Source: Erigeron canadensis
Taxonomy: Eukaryota > Streptophyta > Magnoliopsida > Asterales > Asteraceae
Assembly: GCF_010389155.1 (NCBI RefSeq)
Contig: NC_057764.1
Coordinates: 8,122,001 to 8,186,000, forward strand
Direction of reading: 5' to 3'
Length of the DNA stretch: 64,000 bases
Part shown: in pieces, positions 1 to 13,270 of the stretch
Numbering within the stretch: the first letter of the stretch is position 1
How the letters are laid out: each line of letters starts with the position of its first letter
Position numbers and translations under genes: made by a program
Notes under the pieces: generated by a model
Told to the model about the DNA's origin: nothing
What the model saw: the letters and a program-made list of their open reading frames with translations, nothing else
The model's database searches: none

Positions 1-520
1 TGAGTCAAATAATTATTTTTATTTTTATTTATTTTTATGGATTTTCTGTTTTTTAAGTAGTCAAGTTATTATTATTATTTTTTTTTTTAAAGCTTTTGAT
101 TTTTGCAACAAATCAAAATAGATTAATAATCACCAACATATCAGTTGAGTTTCCGCACTACGGGGCTTATACTCCTAGCTAGTTTGTATTAAAGATCGTC
201 TTAAAACAAAATCAAAATAGATTAAAAAGAAAAGTAATCATGTTTTTGTGACCTAGGGTATACGAAAATATCTTGATATTTGGAAAGAAGAAATAAACAA
301 GCATGTGAGTATTCGAACAATAAATCAAAACAAAGGAAAACCAGAAAGATAACGTGATTAACGTCACTAACCTTTTTGACAATTGGTGGTTATAAAAACA
401 GAAATAGAAATGCAAAGAAAATTCAAGTATACTATTTACTTACTATTTCATGTTTTTGCATTCGACTAACAAAGAAGATACCACTAACTTAGACACGAAA
501 ATTACATAGTGCTAAACTAC
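1..520. other. AT-rich sequence downstream of the transporter gene
   Basis: This stretch lies 3' of the minus-strand transporter gene and should hold its 3' UTR and polyadenylation region. No coding similarity is visible in any frame. Confidence 0.4.
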
Positions 521-3500
521 TCACCAACCTTTGCCAATTAGCCATAACCAGTCAGAGGTTACCCCAGCAAAAATACCTCCTAACAGAAACAATACAAGTA
601 TATTCCCTAGTGCGTTTTGTTCTGGTCCCTACAATTATCATGAAAAAACAATTTAAAAATCCAACCTTAATATATATATCAGTTGAATATAAAAGTCCAT
701 ATACAAAAATTATCATTCTTATAAGAAGTGAATGGCAAAATCTAATAATCTATATATCCCCTTCTTATACCCTAAATATCTCATAAGCCAATGCAGAGAT
801 TTCAATATATTATCATGTACAAGTAAAAGTATGTCGCTCATCAGAATGATCTACCATGAGTATACTCTTCAGTCTTCACTATAATCACTGATTAACGACT
901 CGTGTTTTAGCTTGAGTACCGAGCCAGCAGAGCCGGATTTACTTTTACAGGAAACCAGACAGGTGTCCAAGGCCTCCAATTTTAATGCTAGTAGATTGTA
1001 AATACTATTGAGCTTTTTTATGGCTAGTTTTGGATTTAAAAAAACTAACAGTTAAAACTAGATCGAACCGCTTCTCAGTTCGTAAAATTAAATAATTTAC
1101 ACTATTTTATAACAAAATTTACTCTTAGTTCTTCCTAATGATCTCTATAAATTGAGGTGAAATGCTTGTGACAGTAACTTAGTCTTCAGGTATCAAAATC
1201 TATCTAAATCCATTAGTAACCATAACATACCAAAATCAGTAAAAATGTTACTCATATAATCGTAGTTATCATAAGGAATACGTACGAACCTTGTAGCCTT
1301 TTGGAGCAGAAGTAAGCACACAAACGGTAAGGTAACCGTTAGATAACCCCAAAAAGGATGTCAAAAATATCATCCAACCTTGATCAGCATACTTAGCCGT
1401 GAAATAGAACGCCGGGATGAGCAAAAATCTTGCAAGAACAGCAAACATCATTCCTTTCCGTGATTCCAATTTTACACATTTAAGTAGCGGCACATTTCTT
1501 CCCACAAGATCCCACACATTGTACATAGCAATTAAAACAATCGCATACCTGAAGAAGAAGAAGGAAAAAACTCTTTTAAAACAAAGATTTCTACCGTGAA
1601 CAGATATTGTTGCAGGATGTTTTATGAGTGTACCATGAACCCAAGCTATGTGCACCGGTGTCTTCAGATAAGAACCCGGGAAATATAGACAATGTCAAAA
1701 GGTATATTAGAAACATATCCAAGGCATAATCTATATTTTCTGTTAGCAATTGCATGTTCGTCAATCTTTCTGCGGTTTTAGAGTTAGATCCAGCCTGCAA
1801 AATCAGATGAATAATGAACAAATCATACATATCGTTTTACAAGGATCCTAAAGACAGATATTCAAATATTCGTAACCATATTTCGTATTGATTAGTTTGA
1901 CTATCTTATTTAAGATTGTAAGAAGCAATGGATGAATCAGAGGAGTAACTTAATCAAGGTAACAAACCATCACCACTCATAACTATCGTAACTTCATATT
2001 AAAGTATAAACTCAACTATTTATCGTCAATAGTTTGTGCACAGTTACAGGGCATTTTAAGGTTACGTATGACATAGTTTTAATGTAGTATTGATCGAGGT
2101 GCTAAGGCTTCCCCATCCGACCAAGCTACTTAAATGGATAACTGGCCTGTAGCCCACATTCTGTATAATTTGATACTTGGCTAATTGCAGGCAAAACAGA
2201 TCACAAAAATATAACGCTTTATACATTTACCCAAATGCGAAAATGTGATGTCTATTTACTCATAATGTCCGCATCATACAATATAAATAGTAGAGTAGTA
2301 AAATGGTCTGACGGATGGGCTGGGTAAAGGGTCAAATTGTCCAGGTCAAAACGTGCCATTTTAATCCAGGGTCAGCTCTTTTAAGAAAACTCCGAATCGT
2401 TTTTGTTTTGTCTTTTTAAAATATTAATAAGTTTTCTAGCTATGGTTTCAAAACTACATATCTAAGATGATGATGGGAATATGTTCTTATTGAAAATTTT
2501 CTTCTATCAGGATACTGCCCATCAGCCCATGGGTCTAATTCAATGAAACTATTTGCCAACATTAGTATCAAACATAAAGTTAACTACAAGTAGATATGTT
2601 TATTTCTTTTATGATAGTATTTAGACCCAAGGATCAGTATTAATTCTTAAGTAGAAGTTTTACGGAAACCATTAAATCAATTAAATGTTATATATGATAT
2701 GACGTACTGCAATATAATGAAAACAGAACATGAAAGAACAACTATTACCTTTTCAGAATGCGAGTGAATGCCACCAGCTGCAAGATCCGCTGAAACTGTT
2801 TTAGACCCTTCAGAAGCTGCTTTTGAGCGGTAGTATTTCACAACTGGAAGCTTTGGGAAAACGAAGGCATAAAGGACAACACACAGCAACTCAAAGATTG
2901 TGCATATCGCGAAAAACAAAACTGCAAAATCATAGTTTGACTTGAATTTTGTTGTTCTAAAACAGTGACAGTTTGGGTTGCATAATGAGTAAAACTACTA
3001 AAAATAGTTGGAACCAAAATAAAAAAGGGACTTACTAGCTCCCTTACGTAGACCATTCTGCGAGCTATCAAACACGCCTTTCGTTAACATTCTTAAACCG
3101 GAGGTAATAGCGCCTGATGCAGCAAGACCGGCTAGAAATGACTGTACATATTCCAAGCATATGATATTTATGTTTCTTGCAACCAAATCCGACTTTAAAC
3201 CAAAAAAATAACCAATGAACCCTTGGTCTAGTGATCCAAGAGGAAAATGGGAGGCTTGCCTCTCTTTAGGTACCGGGTTCAAATCAGGGCATTGGCGTTT
3301 AATTATCAATTTAAGAAAAGAAAAAAAATGAAGAAAGAAAGATATGAGAAGTACTAACTTGGATGAACTCCGGTTGCATGTACGACAGGTCTCCAACCAT
3401 TCCACCTTGTGCGTGTGCATCGGCTAAGCCAAATGCAGCACTTATTGCACACACCCCGATAAAAGGTCCTATACCTCCTTTGCCCGAAGTGGCTAAATCC

Positions 3501-5382
3501 AACTACAAGATGCAATGATACGTGCCTTATACTAAATTTAAAATCTATGATAATCGTGTGGATTATGAAAGGGCTGGCGCTGAGAACTTACCACTAGAAC
3601 AGCAAGAGTACTTAAAAAGAAAAGAATGTATCCGAACAAGTTGCGCTTTCTAGTGTTTACTTTTGCTTCATGGTATGTAAGTACCGCAAGTGTAATAAAG
3701 GCGAATGGCTGATATACAAGTGTGAGAACTCTCGAAGGGTGGTATTTCTGCAACAAGTAATCATAATTAAGGTTAAGTTTTAGTTATGCTGTACACCATC
3801 CGTCAGAAAGTTAAAATCCCTAAAGCTGGTGAAGTTAAACCAATCAAACGACTTTAAACACGATTAAAGGTCCACCAACAGATAAATAAATATAGAGACC
3901 TACTATTTTCCTCCTCTCACAATTTCTAACTTAAGAGAACTTTTTAAACTTTAGAGGATCCCAATCCTGACTTCTATACGTCAAGTTATAGTTACGTATG
4001 AAATTTAAGTGTATGAGTTTGATTTAGTAATGTAACTTCTCAAACTAATATTACGACTACTTGTTATGAACCTATCAATATTAATAAGACAAGAAATAAA
4101 GTATGGAACAAAGACTATTATCATCGATTTTGATCTAAAGTTGACTAACCCCACGTTTTCAGAAAGGGAAAGGTATGGAAAAAATAGGACAGGCTCACAG
4201 GCAGGCTAATGTGGACTATTTGGCTCTATAAATATTTAAATGTGATGACAAAACTATATGATTTTATGTATTTTATGGCCATAAATAAATTGGCCTTTTT
4301 GTGTCCATTTGGTTTGTCAAATTTAAAAGTTAAAGACGAACAATGTAAGTTGAACACTTAATGGCAAGAGGATTTAGAGGACATAAACCTTTGACCATTG
4401 AAAGTGTGGAATTTTATTATAAAAAAATTAAATAAATGTAGTCTGGGTGAAATGTAGCGTGAGTTGGTGATGTCGACAACTTTAGGAGATGTGAGTTAAA
4501 AAAAAAAAAAAAAAATGTTATAAGGGGACTGGTTGAAAATATGGGTTGAATGGTATGGTATGGTCAACCATTCATTTAAGAAATATATGACACTATGCTT
4601 AGGTTATTTTGGCTTTTCTATTGTTTGTTTGTAGACTTATAAGCTTATCTGTCATTTAGAGTGGTGTCAATGGGGGTCTTATCGGTTGCTTCATCTGTGC
4701 CTCATCGATTTTGATGCCATTAGCACCAACGCTCACTGGGAGTACTCTTATGGCAGTCCTATAAATTTTACTTATGTAATAGAAAATGAGTTCATTAAAA
4801 ATAAGTTTAATAAGTTGGCAACACCTCCTAATTCCATAGATTTGTTTCACATGAGAATAGAACCTGCCAACTAGTACGGTTATTATATTGCGGGTCATCA
4901 TATAAAAGTCAATTGCACGTGGTTTTTGCATCCATATGTCCAGTTCGCATGATCATAGTCTAACAATGAGGGTGCAATATTAACAATTCATAGGCTTATT
5001 ATTATTAGACATATATGAATTAGGCATATATATTATTATCCTTACCTTTTCTATGTTAGATCATAGAAACGATATATAAAGACTAACAATAATTAATGAA
5101 TGGTAAAGAGAATTACCGGAAACAAATTAACGTAGTAATCTTCTATAGTCAACATACTATTCCAAGAAAACAAACACCCAATTCCAAGAAGCCAGCATAC
5201 CAACATTGCCTTATACTTCCCCTGCAAATATATATTTCACATTTTTATTTCACTCATATATATTTATATATACATCAAAGATTAATTAACTATCTCAAAA
5301 GTAAACTAATTAATATTATATGATACCAAGCAATTACCTCAAGCCTAGTGGAATTCCCATCTGCCGCTAGTCCGACTTCCAT
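521..5382 (-). CDS. ENT: Equilibrative nucleoside transporter, plant ENT3/ENT6-like, 9 exons
   Basis: Integral membrane permease that carries nucleosides across the plasma membrane (SLC29/ENT family). Exons in transcript order: 5382-5338, 5221-5117, 3747-3592, 3502-3359, 3141-3036, 2921-2749, 1794-1634, 1548-1290, 628-521. All introns are GT..AG, phases agree, and the joined CDS of 1257 nt gives 418 aa, the usual plant ENT length. Seen: an N-terminal membrane segment with CWLLGIGCLFSWNSMLT, the KYHPSRVLTLVYQPFA stretch, GLADAHAQGGMVGDLSYM, a central hydrophilic loop, then IYLLTLSIFPGFLSEDTGAH and a C-terminal GPEQNALGN plus hydrophobic helix ending in LWLIGKGW. These are hallmark ENT blocks. 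The start at 5382 gives a short hydrophilic leader (MEVGLAADG). Intron 2 is 1.4 kb, intron 6 about 0.95 kb and intron 8 about 0.66 kb. The exact ENT paralogue is not resolved. Confidence 0.93.
3215..3312 (+). repeat. tRNA-derived SINE-like fragment in ENT intron 4
   Basis: Plus-strand sequence shows a pol III A-box-like run (TTGGTCTAGTGATCCAAGAG) followed about 40 bp later by a B-box-like run (GGGTTCAAATCAGG), the layout of a tRNA-related SINE head. It sits within the small intron between exons 4 and 5 of the transporter, antisense to it. Ends and target duplication were not resolved. Confidence 0.5.
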
Positions 5383-5787
5383 TAAGTGTGATAAAATTTT
5401 CAAGAGAATTGGTATTATGGATATAGATGAATTTGAGAGAGAAAAAAAAATATATGGAATATATGTAGCGGACTTTTAGCGGGAATCTCTCACGATGCGA
5501 TCTAGTGATTAATTAGAGTTTTGTGATTTAAGGTTTCTTCTTATACTTCACAACTAAATTAAACTTTCACAACCCACACTGACCAAGGATATAATGACAA
5601 GGTCAACTCCAAATAAAACAACTATTGATATGGTGACTAATTGACTTTAGACCAGTACGTTGGACGGGCTATTTTTAGAGTCGTGTCGAGGACAGCTTTG
5701 AACGCAAGTCATCGGTTTTACTGTTAGGGAGAAGTAAGTTTTCCAATCCTAATACATTATTTCTTCTTGATAGTGAGAAGTGGAGGA
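5383..5787 (-). promoter_or_regulatory. Presumed 5' UTR and proximal promoter of the ENT gene
   Basis: About 400 bp separate the transporter start codon from the foldback element at 5797. No other gene is visible here, so leader and core promoter should lie in it. No TATA box or transcription start could be fixed by eye. Confidence 0.35.
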
Positions 5788-6792
5788 TATAAGAAAGGGA
5801 TAAGTACCTAGAAATGCAGTCAACTAATGCTCAAAAGTTATTGTATGCATGAACTTTAGGTCAGCTTTATTGTATTCAGGAAACTTGTTCAATAGTCCTA
5901 TAGGATGCAAAAGTGACCGGGTCAAAAGTTAGTCGGTCACCACTTTCACCTTGACCCATTGACTGCTTACGTGACATGCACACAATAAATTTTTGGGATT
6001 AGTTTATGCACACAATAACTTTTTGGGATTAGTTTATGCACACAATTAAAAAAACAGATTATTTTTTTTCAAACTTGCTGAAAACTGCAAATACTCGCCG
6101 GAAAACTTAAAAATCCGATTAAACCTTCGTTTCTTCGAATTAGACCACGAAATTGGCACCAAAATACTCAAAAATCAGCCCCGAACAAACCCTCGGCATA
6201 AGTTAAACCAATTGAGACTCGCCGGATAATTCATCAACTCGCCGAAAAATTTAAAATCACCATAACTTTGTTGTTTCTTCGAGTTTCGGACAACAATTTT
6301 GAGCAGTTTGGTGTTGGTTTGAAGTCGAAACTCGAATAAACAACAAAGTTATGGTGATTTTAATTTTTCCGACGACTTAGTGAATTTTCTGGCGAGTCTC
6401 AATCGGTTTAACTTTTGTTAAGGGTTTATTCGCGGCTGATTTTTGAGTATTTTGGTGCGAATTTCGTGGTCTAATTCGAAGAAACGAAGGTTTAATCGTT
6501 TTTAAATTTTTCAGCGAGTATTTGCAGTTTCTGGTGAGTTTGAAAAAAAAAATCTGTTTTTTTAATTGTATGCATAAACTAATCCCAAAAAGTTATTGTG
6601 TGCATGCCACGTAAACAGTCAACGGCTCAATGTGAAAGTAACCGGTCCCACATAACCATAATCCCGTTTTATGTTCACAATAACCAAAACTTCAAGTTTC
6701 GCGAACACAATAAAATTGACCTAAAGTTCGTACACACAATAACTTTTGAGCATTAGTTGACTGTATTTCTAGACACTTATCCCTATAAGAAA
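5788..6792. mobile_element. Foldback (long-TIR) Mutator-like non-autonomous element, 987 bp
   Basis: Body 5797-6783. The first and last ~490 bp are reverse complements: the left end GGGATAAGTACCTAGAAAT matches the right end read backwards, and the match runs to a centre near 6300. Flanks carry an exact 9-bp direct repeat TATAAGAAA (5788-5796 and 6784-6792), the duplication size made by Mutator-superfamily transposases. There is no transposase ORF. The left arm has an internal tandem duplication of ~30 bp around 5978-6040. It lies only ~415 bp upstream of the ENT start codon. Confidence 0.85.
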
Positions 6793-7365
6793 TGCTCTTT
6801 TTCTAGTCACAACATGTCACGTGGCCATTAGTAATTATAATAGAGTGTAACATTCTTTAGCTAGCTAGGGCATTTTTTTTTTAAATTTAATTTTTATATA
6901 TAATAAACTAAATAAACATAAACATACATACAAAATTTAAAAATATTAACAAATACTAATAACAGCTAGTTTTCAAAATCTACATTTTTCAGTATAAATC
7001 CTTTCATTCTCTCTTCCCTACAACGTACATATTATATTAGATAAAAAAGAAAAAAAACCATCAAGTGCAGATCTTTGAAAATGTATTGAGTTTTTAAGCA
7101 GGTTTGTTTTCATCTCTTACTAGTATGATACCCTTGCAATGCAGTGCAATGGTTTGGTGAGGCAACAACTATTGGTGGTGTTGGCGACATCAAATGATCT
7201 AAGTTGATATAAATGTAATTGACGTAAAAACATTAGTGGAGATATTATAAAGGATAAGGGTTTATGGTTTAAATTATTAAAATTACAATCTAAGGTGTAA
7301 ATTAATTTATTAAGATCAAATTGAATGATTGCTTAGAATTTTTTCAAAAAAAGGTTCATTAGAAG
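6793..7365. other. AT-rich spacer between two transposons
   Basis: No coding similarity or clear repeat structure was seen between the foldback element and the hAT element. Confidence 0.35.
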
Positions 7366-8471
7366 CTGCCCAATAGGGGTGTGCACGGGTTGAAAACCGG
7401 TCCGACCCGGCCCGAACCGCCATGACCCGTAACCCGAAAATGCTTGAAAAGTGGAACCGAAACCTGGCCCGTTGAACCTCCGGTCGGGTCGGGTCGGACC
7501 CGGGTTTTAGTGGGTCGGGTTCGGGTTTTAAGGGTTGACCCGAAAATGGACTTTACTTGTTGGGCTTCTTTGATCTATATATTTCTGATGATGGATATAC
7601 AGAAAATCAGAAACATTTATTGCTAGAAATGCAATACATATTACAGAAATGTGTTTTTGGTGGTTTTTTGTGAAGTGGGTTAACTAGTGAAGTGGTGTTT
7701 TTTGTAACTAGAGAGAAAGGGAGAAATTGGATTTTGTGAAATATGTGTTATGTGGTGGGGTGGAAGTCACGTTCCTTTTAAAAGTGGAGTAGGTGTAGGT
7801 TAATTATTTTCTTTTTTTTAATTGCAAGTCGATATAGATAGCTAGATACATGTTGTAAATAAATATAATAGATTAATTAATTGATATTGGAAATTACAAA
7901 TGTGCAGGAAGTCATGTAACTCTTCTACACATTCAAATAAAATAATTTTATTGACTTTATGTAGTTCTCTGAATATTAGTTTCTCTCTCACTTATAAAAT
8001 GTATATGCTTTGCCTCTCTTTTGCTCCAATAAATATTTCCCCACCCGACCTCCACACGGCCCACCAATATCACCACCAAAATTATAAACCTTTTGCACTT
8101 ATATAGATTTTTCCTTTCCTGATCTAATATTACAGACATACCAACTATATATCTATACAAATATAAATAAAAGCTCTGGTAATGTTTCTTGATTTCATGA
8201 CTTTCTTCTATCCTAAAATCTCTTTTTTTTCCTTTATCTTCTTCTTCGTGGCATAGCATTAAAACCCCCAAAAAAAACTTACTTTCAAGTTTTATCGGGT
8301 TAGCCAGGTCAAACCGGCAACCCACGGTTTTGACCCGGCCCGAACCGAGAATCGAGAAGCACTTAATTTGTGAACCGTGAACCGGCCCGTTTGGGTGCCG
8401 GGCGGGTCGGGCACGGGTGGGTCACGGGCGGGTCACGGGTTTCGGTCTAAAAGCTCATCCCTACTGCCCAA
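7366..8471. mobile_element. Non-autonomous hAT-like transposon, ~1.09 kb
   Basis: Body 7374-8463, with ends TAGGGGTG and CATCCCTA (imperfect terminal inverted repeat TAGGGRTG). It is flanked by the exact 8-bp duplication CTGCCCAA (7366-7373 and 8464-8471), the size typical of hAT elements. Both subterminal regions are rich in short CGGGT/ACCCG motifs, as expected of hAT transposase-binding regions. The centre carries no transposase. Confidence 0.85.
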
Positions 8472-8825
8472 TGCCTTAGACTCATCCCTCAAGGAACTAG
8501 TTCCTATCAGCGCCACATCAGCAAAAAAACACTCTCAGGACTAATCCCCTCAAAACACACTCAATACACTCATTCCTTAAGGACTAGTCTTGGACATACC
8601 AATTATTTAATTTCACCATTTTATCTAAACTTTACACTTTCAACCCTCCAAACTATAAATAAAATACATTTTACTCCATTAACACAAATTATAAATAAGA
8701 CACACAACTTCATTAAAAATATATAAAAATAAAAAACAAAGTACAATTAAAAAAAAACAACCTAAAAATGGGAAAAAAAAACACACAACGACATTGTTAT
8801 TTTTAAAAACTAAACTAAACCTAAA
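8472..8825. other. AT-rich flank of the Harbinger-like pseudogene
   Basis: No coding similarity. Contains a short repeated motif (AAGGAACTAGTTCC near 8493 and CCTTAAGGACTAGT near 8576) that may belong to the end of the element carrying the neighbouring pseudogene, but no boundary could be established. Confidence 0.3.
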
Positions 8826-9880
8826 CTAATTGGGTCCGAATAGGAAGTCTTTGTACTCTGCCATGGATTTCTTCTTGGCTTCCTTGATGTACCTCTTCTC
8901 CTCTTCATCACACTATGTTTGGCCCATGAACGAAAGAGCTGAATACATGGTGCACTTCCTTTCTTTTTCAGGAATGGCAGCCAAAGATTGTTGTTGTTCA
9001 TCCAACACTGCCTCTTTTTTACACCAAAGTCTGTTGAGCTGGACGGCTAGGTCGGAAGTTGAAGAACGAGCACACCCCACATCGAAAGAAGCAGAGGTTC
9101 GTGAAACCTTTGACTTAGTTAGGGGGCGCGTTTACATATCCGGACCGAAAAGGTCATTATCACCAAGGTCCACCGGCTCGTATTGGGTCTCCTCCTCCTC
9201 GTCGTTATTATCAACAACATTAAGAATGTTTTTCCTTTTATGCATGCTTCACCCCATAACATCATGAGCGGATGGAGCGAAGAACTTTGTCCTACCTTTC
9301 ACAAGTAACCAACACTCGTACATGGTAAACTGAGTTTTGGTTTGAGTAAAATACTTTGAACGCACTTCCTCCATGACTTGGGCATCGTTCTCAATACTGC
9401 ACCGATGATCATCATAGCCTTTCAAGATTGCATTGAACCTAAAAACATTTGTTTTGATCTTTCTCCATTTGCTACTAATCTGATTGGCTCTTCTTTGGCT
9501 GTTGGGGAATCTTGCATTGTAATTCTCTATGATTTTCCCCCAGAAAGAATCACGTGTTTGGTCTTTTCCGTGTACTGGATCCTCTGAAGCATCGACCCAA
9601 CACTCTGGGAGAACTTTCTTCTCAAACTCGGTCCAATGTGACGAGTTTGCAGCAGGTTCTTTTGGTTGTTTTTCTTTGTTGGTGCGTTTGGCCATGCTTT
9701 TAACCTTTTGACGCTTTGGTTGTGTTTCAGGAATGGATTGGAGTATGGGAACAAATTCGGGTGTGGGAGCAGATTCGGGTGTGGGGTTAGATTGCTTTTG
9801 ACCTTTTGACCCTTTGGTTGTGTTTTAGGAATGGATTGGGGTGTGGGCACAGATTCGGGTGTGGGGTTAGATTGTGGCAT
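8826..9880 (-). pseudogene. Harbinger/PIF-type ORF1 (Myb/SANT-like plus NAM-associated C-terminus), broken
   Basis: Minus-strand reading from an ATG at 9695 gives 148 aa: a basic N-terminus, then a trihelix/Myb-like block (WTEFEKKVLPECWVDASEDP, then QISSKWRKIKTNVFRFNAIL) and the conserved TMYECWLLVKGRTKFF. The same frame continues past an in-frame TGA near 9251 through an acidic linker, a TAA near 9136 and a NAM-associated-like helix, to TAG stops (one near 8914, final at 8826-8828). A Pro/Gln-rich N-terminal extension lies in a shifted frame up to 9880. The family (often mislabelled GST T3-like) is the DNA-binding partner of PIF/Harbinger transposases. No DDE transposase ORF is present here. 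Related to the copy at 17.9 kb. Confidence 0.75.
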
Positions 9881-9934
9881 GGGAAAGGAGTTTTGATCAG
9901 ATTGTTGAAAACCTGCTACTGACGATGACCCCCT

Positions 9935-10266
9935 GTTGAGTCTAAATGTTCATTCTATATTTGGTGATGACAAATCTGATATATAAACACTTAGAAATCT
10001 TTTGGTTCTTGTAATCTGATCTGGGTCAGACTAAGCTAATACAACTTACGATCTGTTTCTAACCCAGATCATGCTTCATGATCTGTATTTGTAATCTTAT
10101 GGAAGCAAGTGTTGTTCAAGCTGCAACAACATTGTCTAATGCATTAAGAGGAGGATTGAAGATAGAAGACCAAGCTAGAAGTGGAAGATAGCTTGGGATT
10201 AGCAATCAGCTTGGAAACACTTAGGCAGATTGGTACTTTGACAAATGGTCCAATATGTGTGTAATG
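9935..10266. repeat. Possible LTR fragment (copia-like ends)
   Basis: Begins TGTTGAGTCTAAATGTTC and contains a repeated GATCTG/CAGATC motif. It is cut off by the neighbouring gypsy LTR fragment at about 10267. The beginning resembles copia LTRs, but no mate, primer-binding site or target duplication was found. Confidence 0.3.
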
Positions 10267-10689
10267 AAGGTGAAGATGGCTGGACATCCTTTCTACATCC
10301 ACGTCCCATAATATTTTTGGTGGGTAAAATACCCGCTATCCATTAAAGTTCCAACTAAATTAAACCCGCATCTAAAAATAAAATACTAGGAAATTATTTT
10401 AATGTTAAAACTATAATAAAGGTTTATTTTCTTTACTTTAAAATTTCGGGATGTTACAACTCTCCCCGACTTGGAACGGATCACGACCTCGTGATCCAAG
10501 CCACTATGCAACGACAGGTAATGAATGAGAACATCATTTTCAGACTCCTATAGTATTTCGACAGATTCCCATGCTTCTACAAAGTTTTATACGACCACAC
10601 CGTTTTATTTTGAACCCTCCTAAGTTGTTCTTCCACATTAGAAATTGGTTCTTCAATAAAGGTAACCTTTTGTCCACTTCGATTTCTCA

Positions 10690-10860
10690 TGAAAGCACAT
10701 AAGACGCCTCATCGGCAAGACACTCCTTAAGATGAGAAACATGAAAAGTAAGATGAACTCCCGAAAGCTCATGGGATAACTGAAATCGACAAGCAACCTT
10801 ATCGACTTTAGCATGAATTTTGAAAGAATGTTAAACCGAGATCTAGTTTCCTTATTATCA
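10690..10860 (-). pseudogene. Remnant of gypsy integrase C-terminus
   Basis: The minus strand can be read, with frame changes, as a chain matching the end of Ty3/gypsy integrases (HLTFHVSHLKECLADEASY). It lies ~230 bp inside the polypurine tract of the decayed element, where the end of pol is expected. Confidence 0.5.
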
Positions 10861-12459
10861 TAGTCGGAAAACGTCTCCCCATTAAGGAACTCTTATCGTA
10901 TTTCATAACCTCCCGCTTCACTTCAAGTCACAACTAATCTCCTCTATAAGTCTTGACATAACTTTCTCTTACCGGGCAAAAGAAGTATTCGGCTTTTATA
11001 GGTTTCATGGAGCAAATTCGATTTGGTTCCGTTAAGGAGAGGATTATAAGTTCTATCACGACGTCTAGTAAGTCCACAAAATTCTTTAGTAAATATTTCA
11101 TGTGATCTGGCTTTTCATTTGCTTAGGTTCCCGTTGCAAATTTTCTCTTGAACCTCTTCCATATAATTGGAGAAATCAACAGTGATTAGCATGTACACCG
11201 GTGAAACACATAAAGAAATGTGAAAACTTTTTAGGCTAACAACATCTGCCACTACATGGGCTTACCGGGGCAACACTCAAACTTCGTATACGTAATCTTT
11301 TGAAAGAGTGAACCAACTTATTTGACAATGGTTGAGATTTCGTTGGTCGAAAAGAAAGTACTTAAGACTTATATGATCGAATATAAACGATAAACTTGCT
11401 ACTATAGAGGTAAAAACACCAAAGTTTTAAAAGTAAAAACAACTCCAGTGGACATTTAAACTGTGAATGGAACGATTCTTCTTGATTTCATTTAGTAATC
11501 TGTTCAATTTCTCATTCCTTTCTCCAAACTTGCTCCACATTCTTTCAAATTAACTCGGTCAACGGTGAGATTATCTTTAAAAAGTCAAAAATAAAACGCC
11601 ATTTGTCAACCGTCAACCACGAAGCTTTTCCTTACATTTTATCTCCAAGACATTTTGTAAAAGAAATTTGTGACCAGAATAACTTTCAGAATAAACATAC
11701 ATTGACAATGAAAACAATTACGAACTTATTTGATAACGGATGAGAGCTTCTGTTCGTAAAATTCGTAAAGGTTGCAAGATGCTTAAAATAATCGAAGGCA
11801 TAAATACGAATTTAAGGTGCTCGTAACGAGTCTGGACAACATTTTCAGGAATATCTTCCTCGCGTGCTATAAGTTGGTGAAACTGAAACGAAAATTTATC
11901 TTAGAATGATAAGAAACTGCTTCTAATTGATCGAATAGGATATCAGATCTTGACAACGGTTACTCACCTTTGATTGTTACTTTACTAAGCTTATGAGTTA
12001 TTAACGCACGCGCATACTACTATCTTTCATTTCGTTAAATAAGATGATTGTACCTCTTGGAAACAAAGGGAAGCATTTGAAACGGCTAGAACGAATAAAG
12101 TTCACAGAAAAGAAATTGAAAAACAACGAGAATATTCTCCATGACCGTGTTTTCCTTTCGAACAGAATTATCCGATTAGTTGCCTTCTTCTCCCACGAAA
12201 CTTGTCATCGTTCATATTTAACCAATCCATTTCCCAAACTTTGCACTACACGCTTGCGAAGGAAAAGAAAAACAATTTGGCTCGAGGGATTTCCGATTAG
12301 GTTTCTAACTCTTATAACTACCATACTTATCAATTACGAATTCATTGATACCATATTATCTTCATGTTCTTACTATGCCAATTTCATCTTAACTTCTATC
12401 ATCATGCATCAAGTAATCAAATACTTATTCAAGAAAAATAGGTCAATCACAGTCAAAAT

Positions 12460-13270
12460 CACATTCACCATACTCCGTGTGGTCCTTTATCACACACATA
12501 AATAATCATCGTTATTTAGGATTTCCAATCTCTACGACTTTATACCAATATGTAACACGCATTCATTACATTAAACTTACCAATTTAAACATGTTACTAC
12601 TCAATTACTTTTTGTTATACTTCGCATGGTCTTTCAACATATAATCTTCGCAAATTTAATTAAACTATGAGTCTCCATCTCTACAACCTTTTATTTTTAT
12701 ATTACTCATATCATAAGCATTCTTTACATTAATAAATCAATTAAATCATATCAAGGCACAACTGATTCTCATAACCAAACTTTGTATGGTCTTCTACCAC
12801 AATAATGAAGCCACGGGTCTCATTACCCAATGGTTTTACACTAAATATCACAACTCATTCGCTTACTTTCAATATTCATCAATTATTCAACCTACTTTTT
12901 CTTATAAGCGACAAACCATCTCTTAAACTTATGAATCACTTCAAATTTCCACTTTTACGACCTCATAGCCGATTATTCAAGCAAAACTTATGCTCTATCA
13001 TGTTCGCATATAAACAAGCAAATACACGTTAGCATACATTTCACGTTTACCATGTATTTTCATACCTTCTTCTTTACTATCATCAACAATATATTAAACT
13101 CATAAACCAATCCCAACTTTTTAATTCTCGCCATTCAGTACACCAGTTAGCATGCCAAGCTTATATTCTAACATACTTAGATATCAACGAGTAAAAACAT
13201 AACACAATTCACATTGCCAAATAAGGTCTCCAACCTATGGCTTCCTACTAACATACTTCCATATTTAACG
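12460..13270. repeat. Degenerate ~155-170-bp tandem repeats inside the gypsy element
   Basis: Related AT-rich blocks recur from about 12468, 12608 and 12777, each with a motif like TATGGTCTTC followed by CA-rich text and CATTCATTACATT/CATTCTTTACATT. Further, weaker copies follow. They are non-coding and lie in what should be the leader next to the primer-binding site. Confidence 0.4.

Noticed and set aside
8830..9267. 145-aa plus-strand ORF
   Set aside because: Antisense shadow of the Harbinger ORF1 C-terminal part.
12044..12505. 153-aa plus-strand ORF
   Set aside because: Lies in the decayed minus-strand gypsy interior; no similarity recognised and AT-driven composition.
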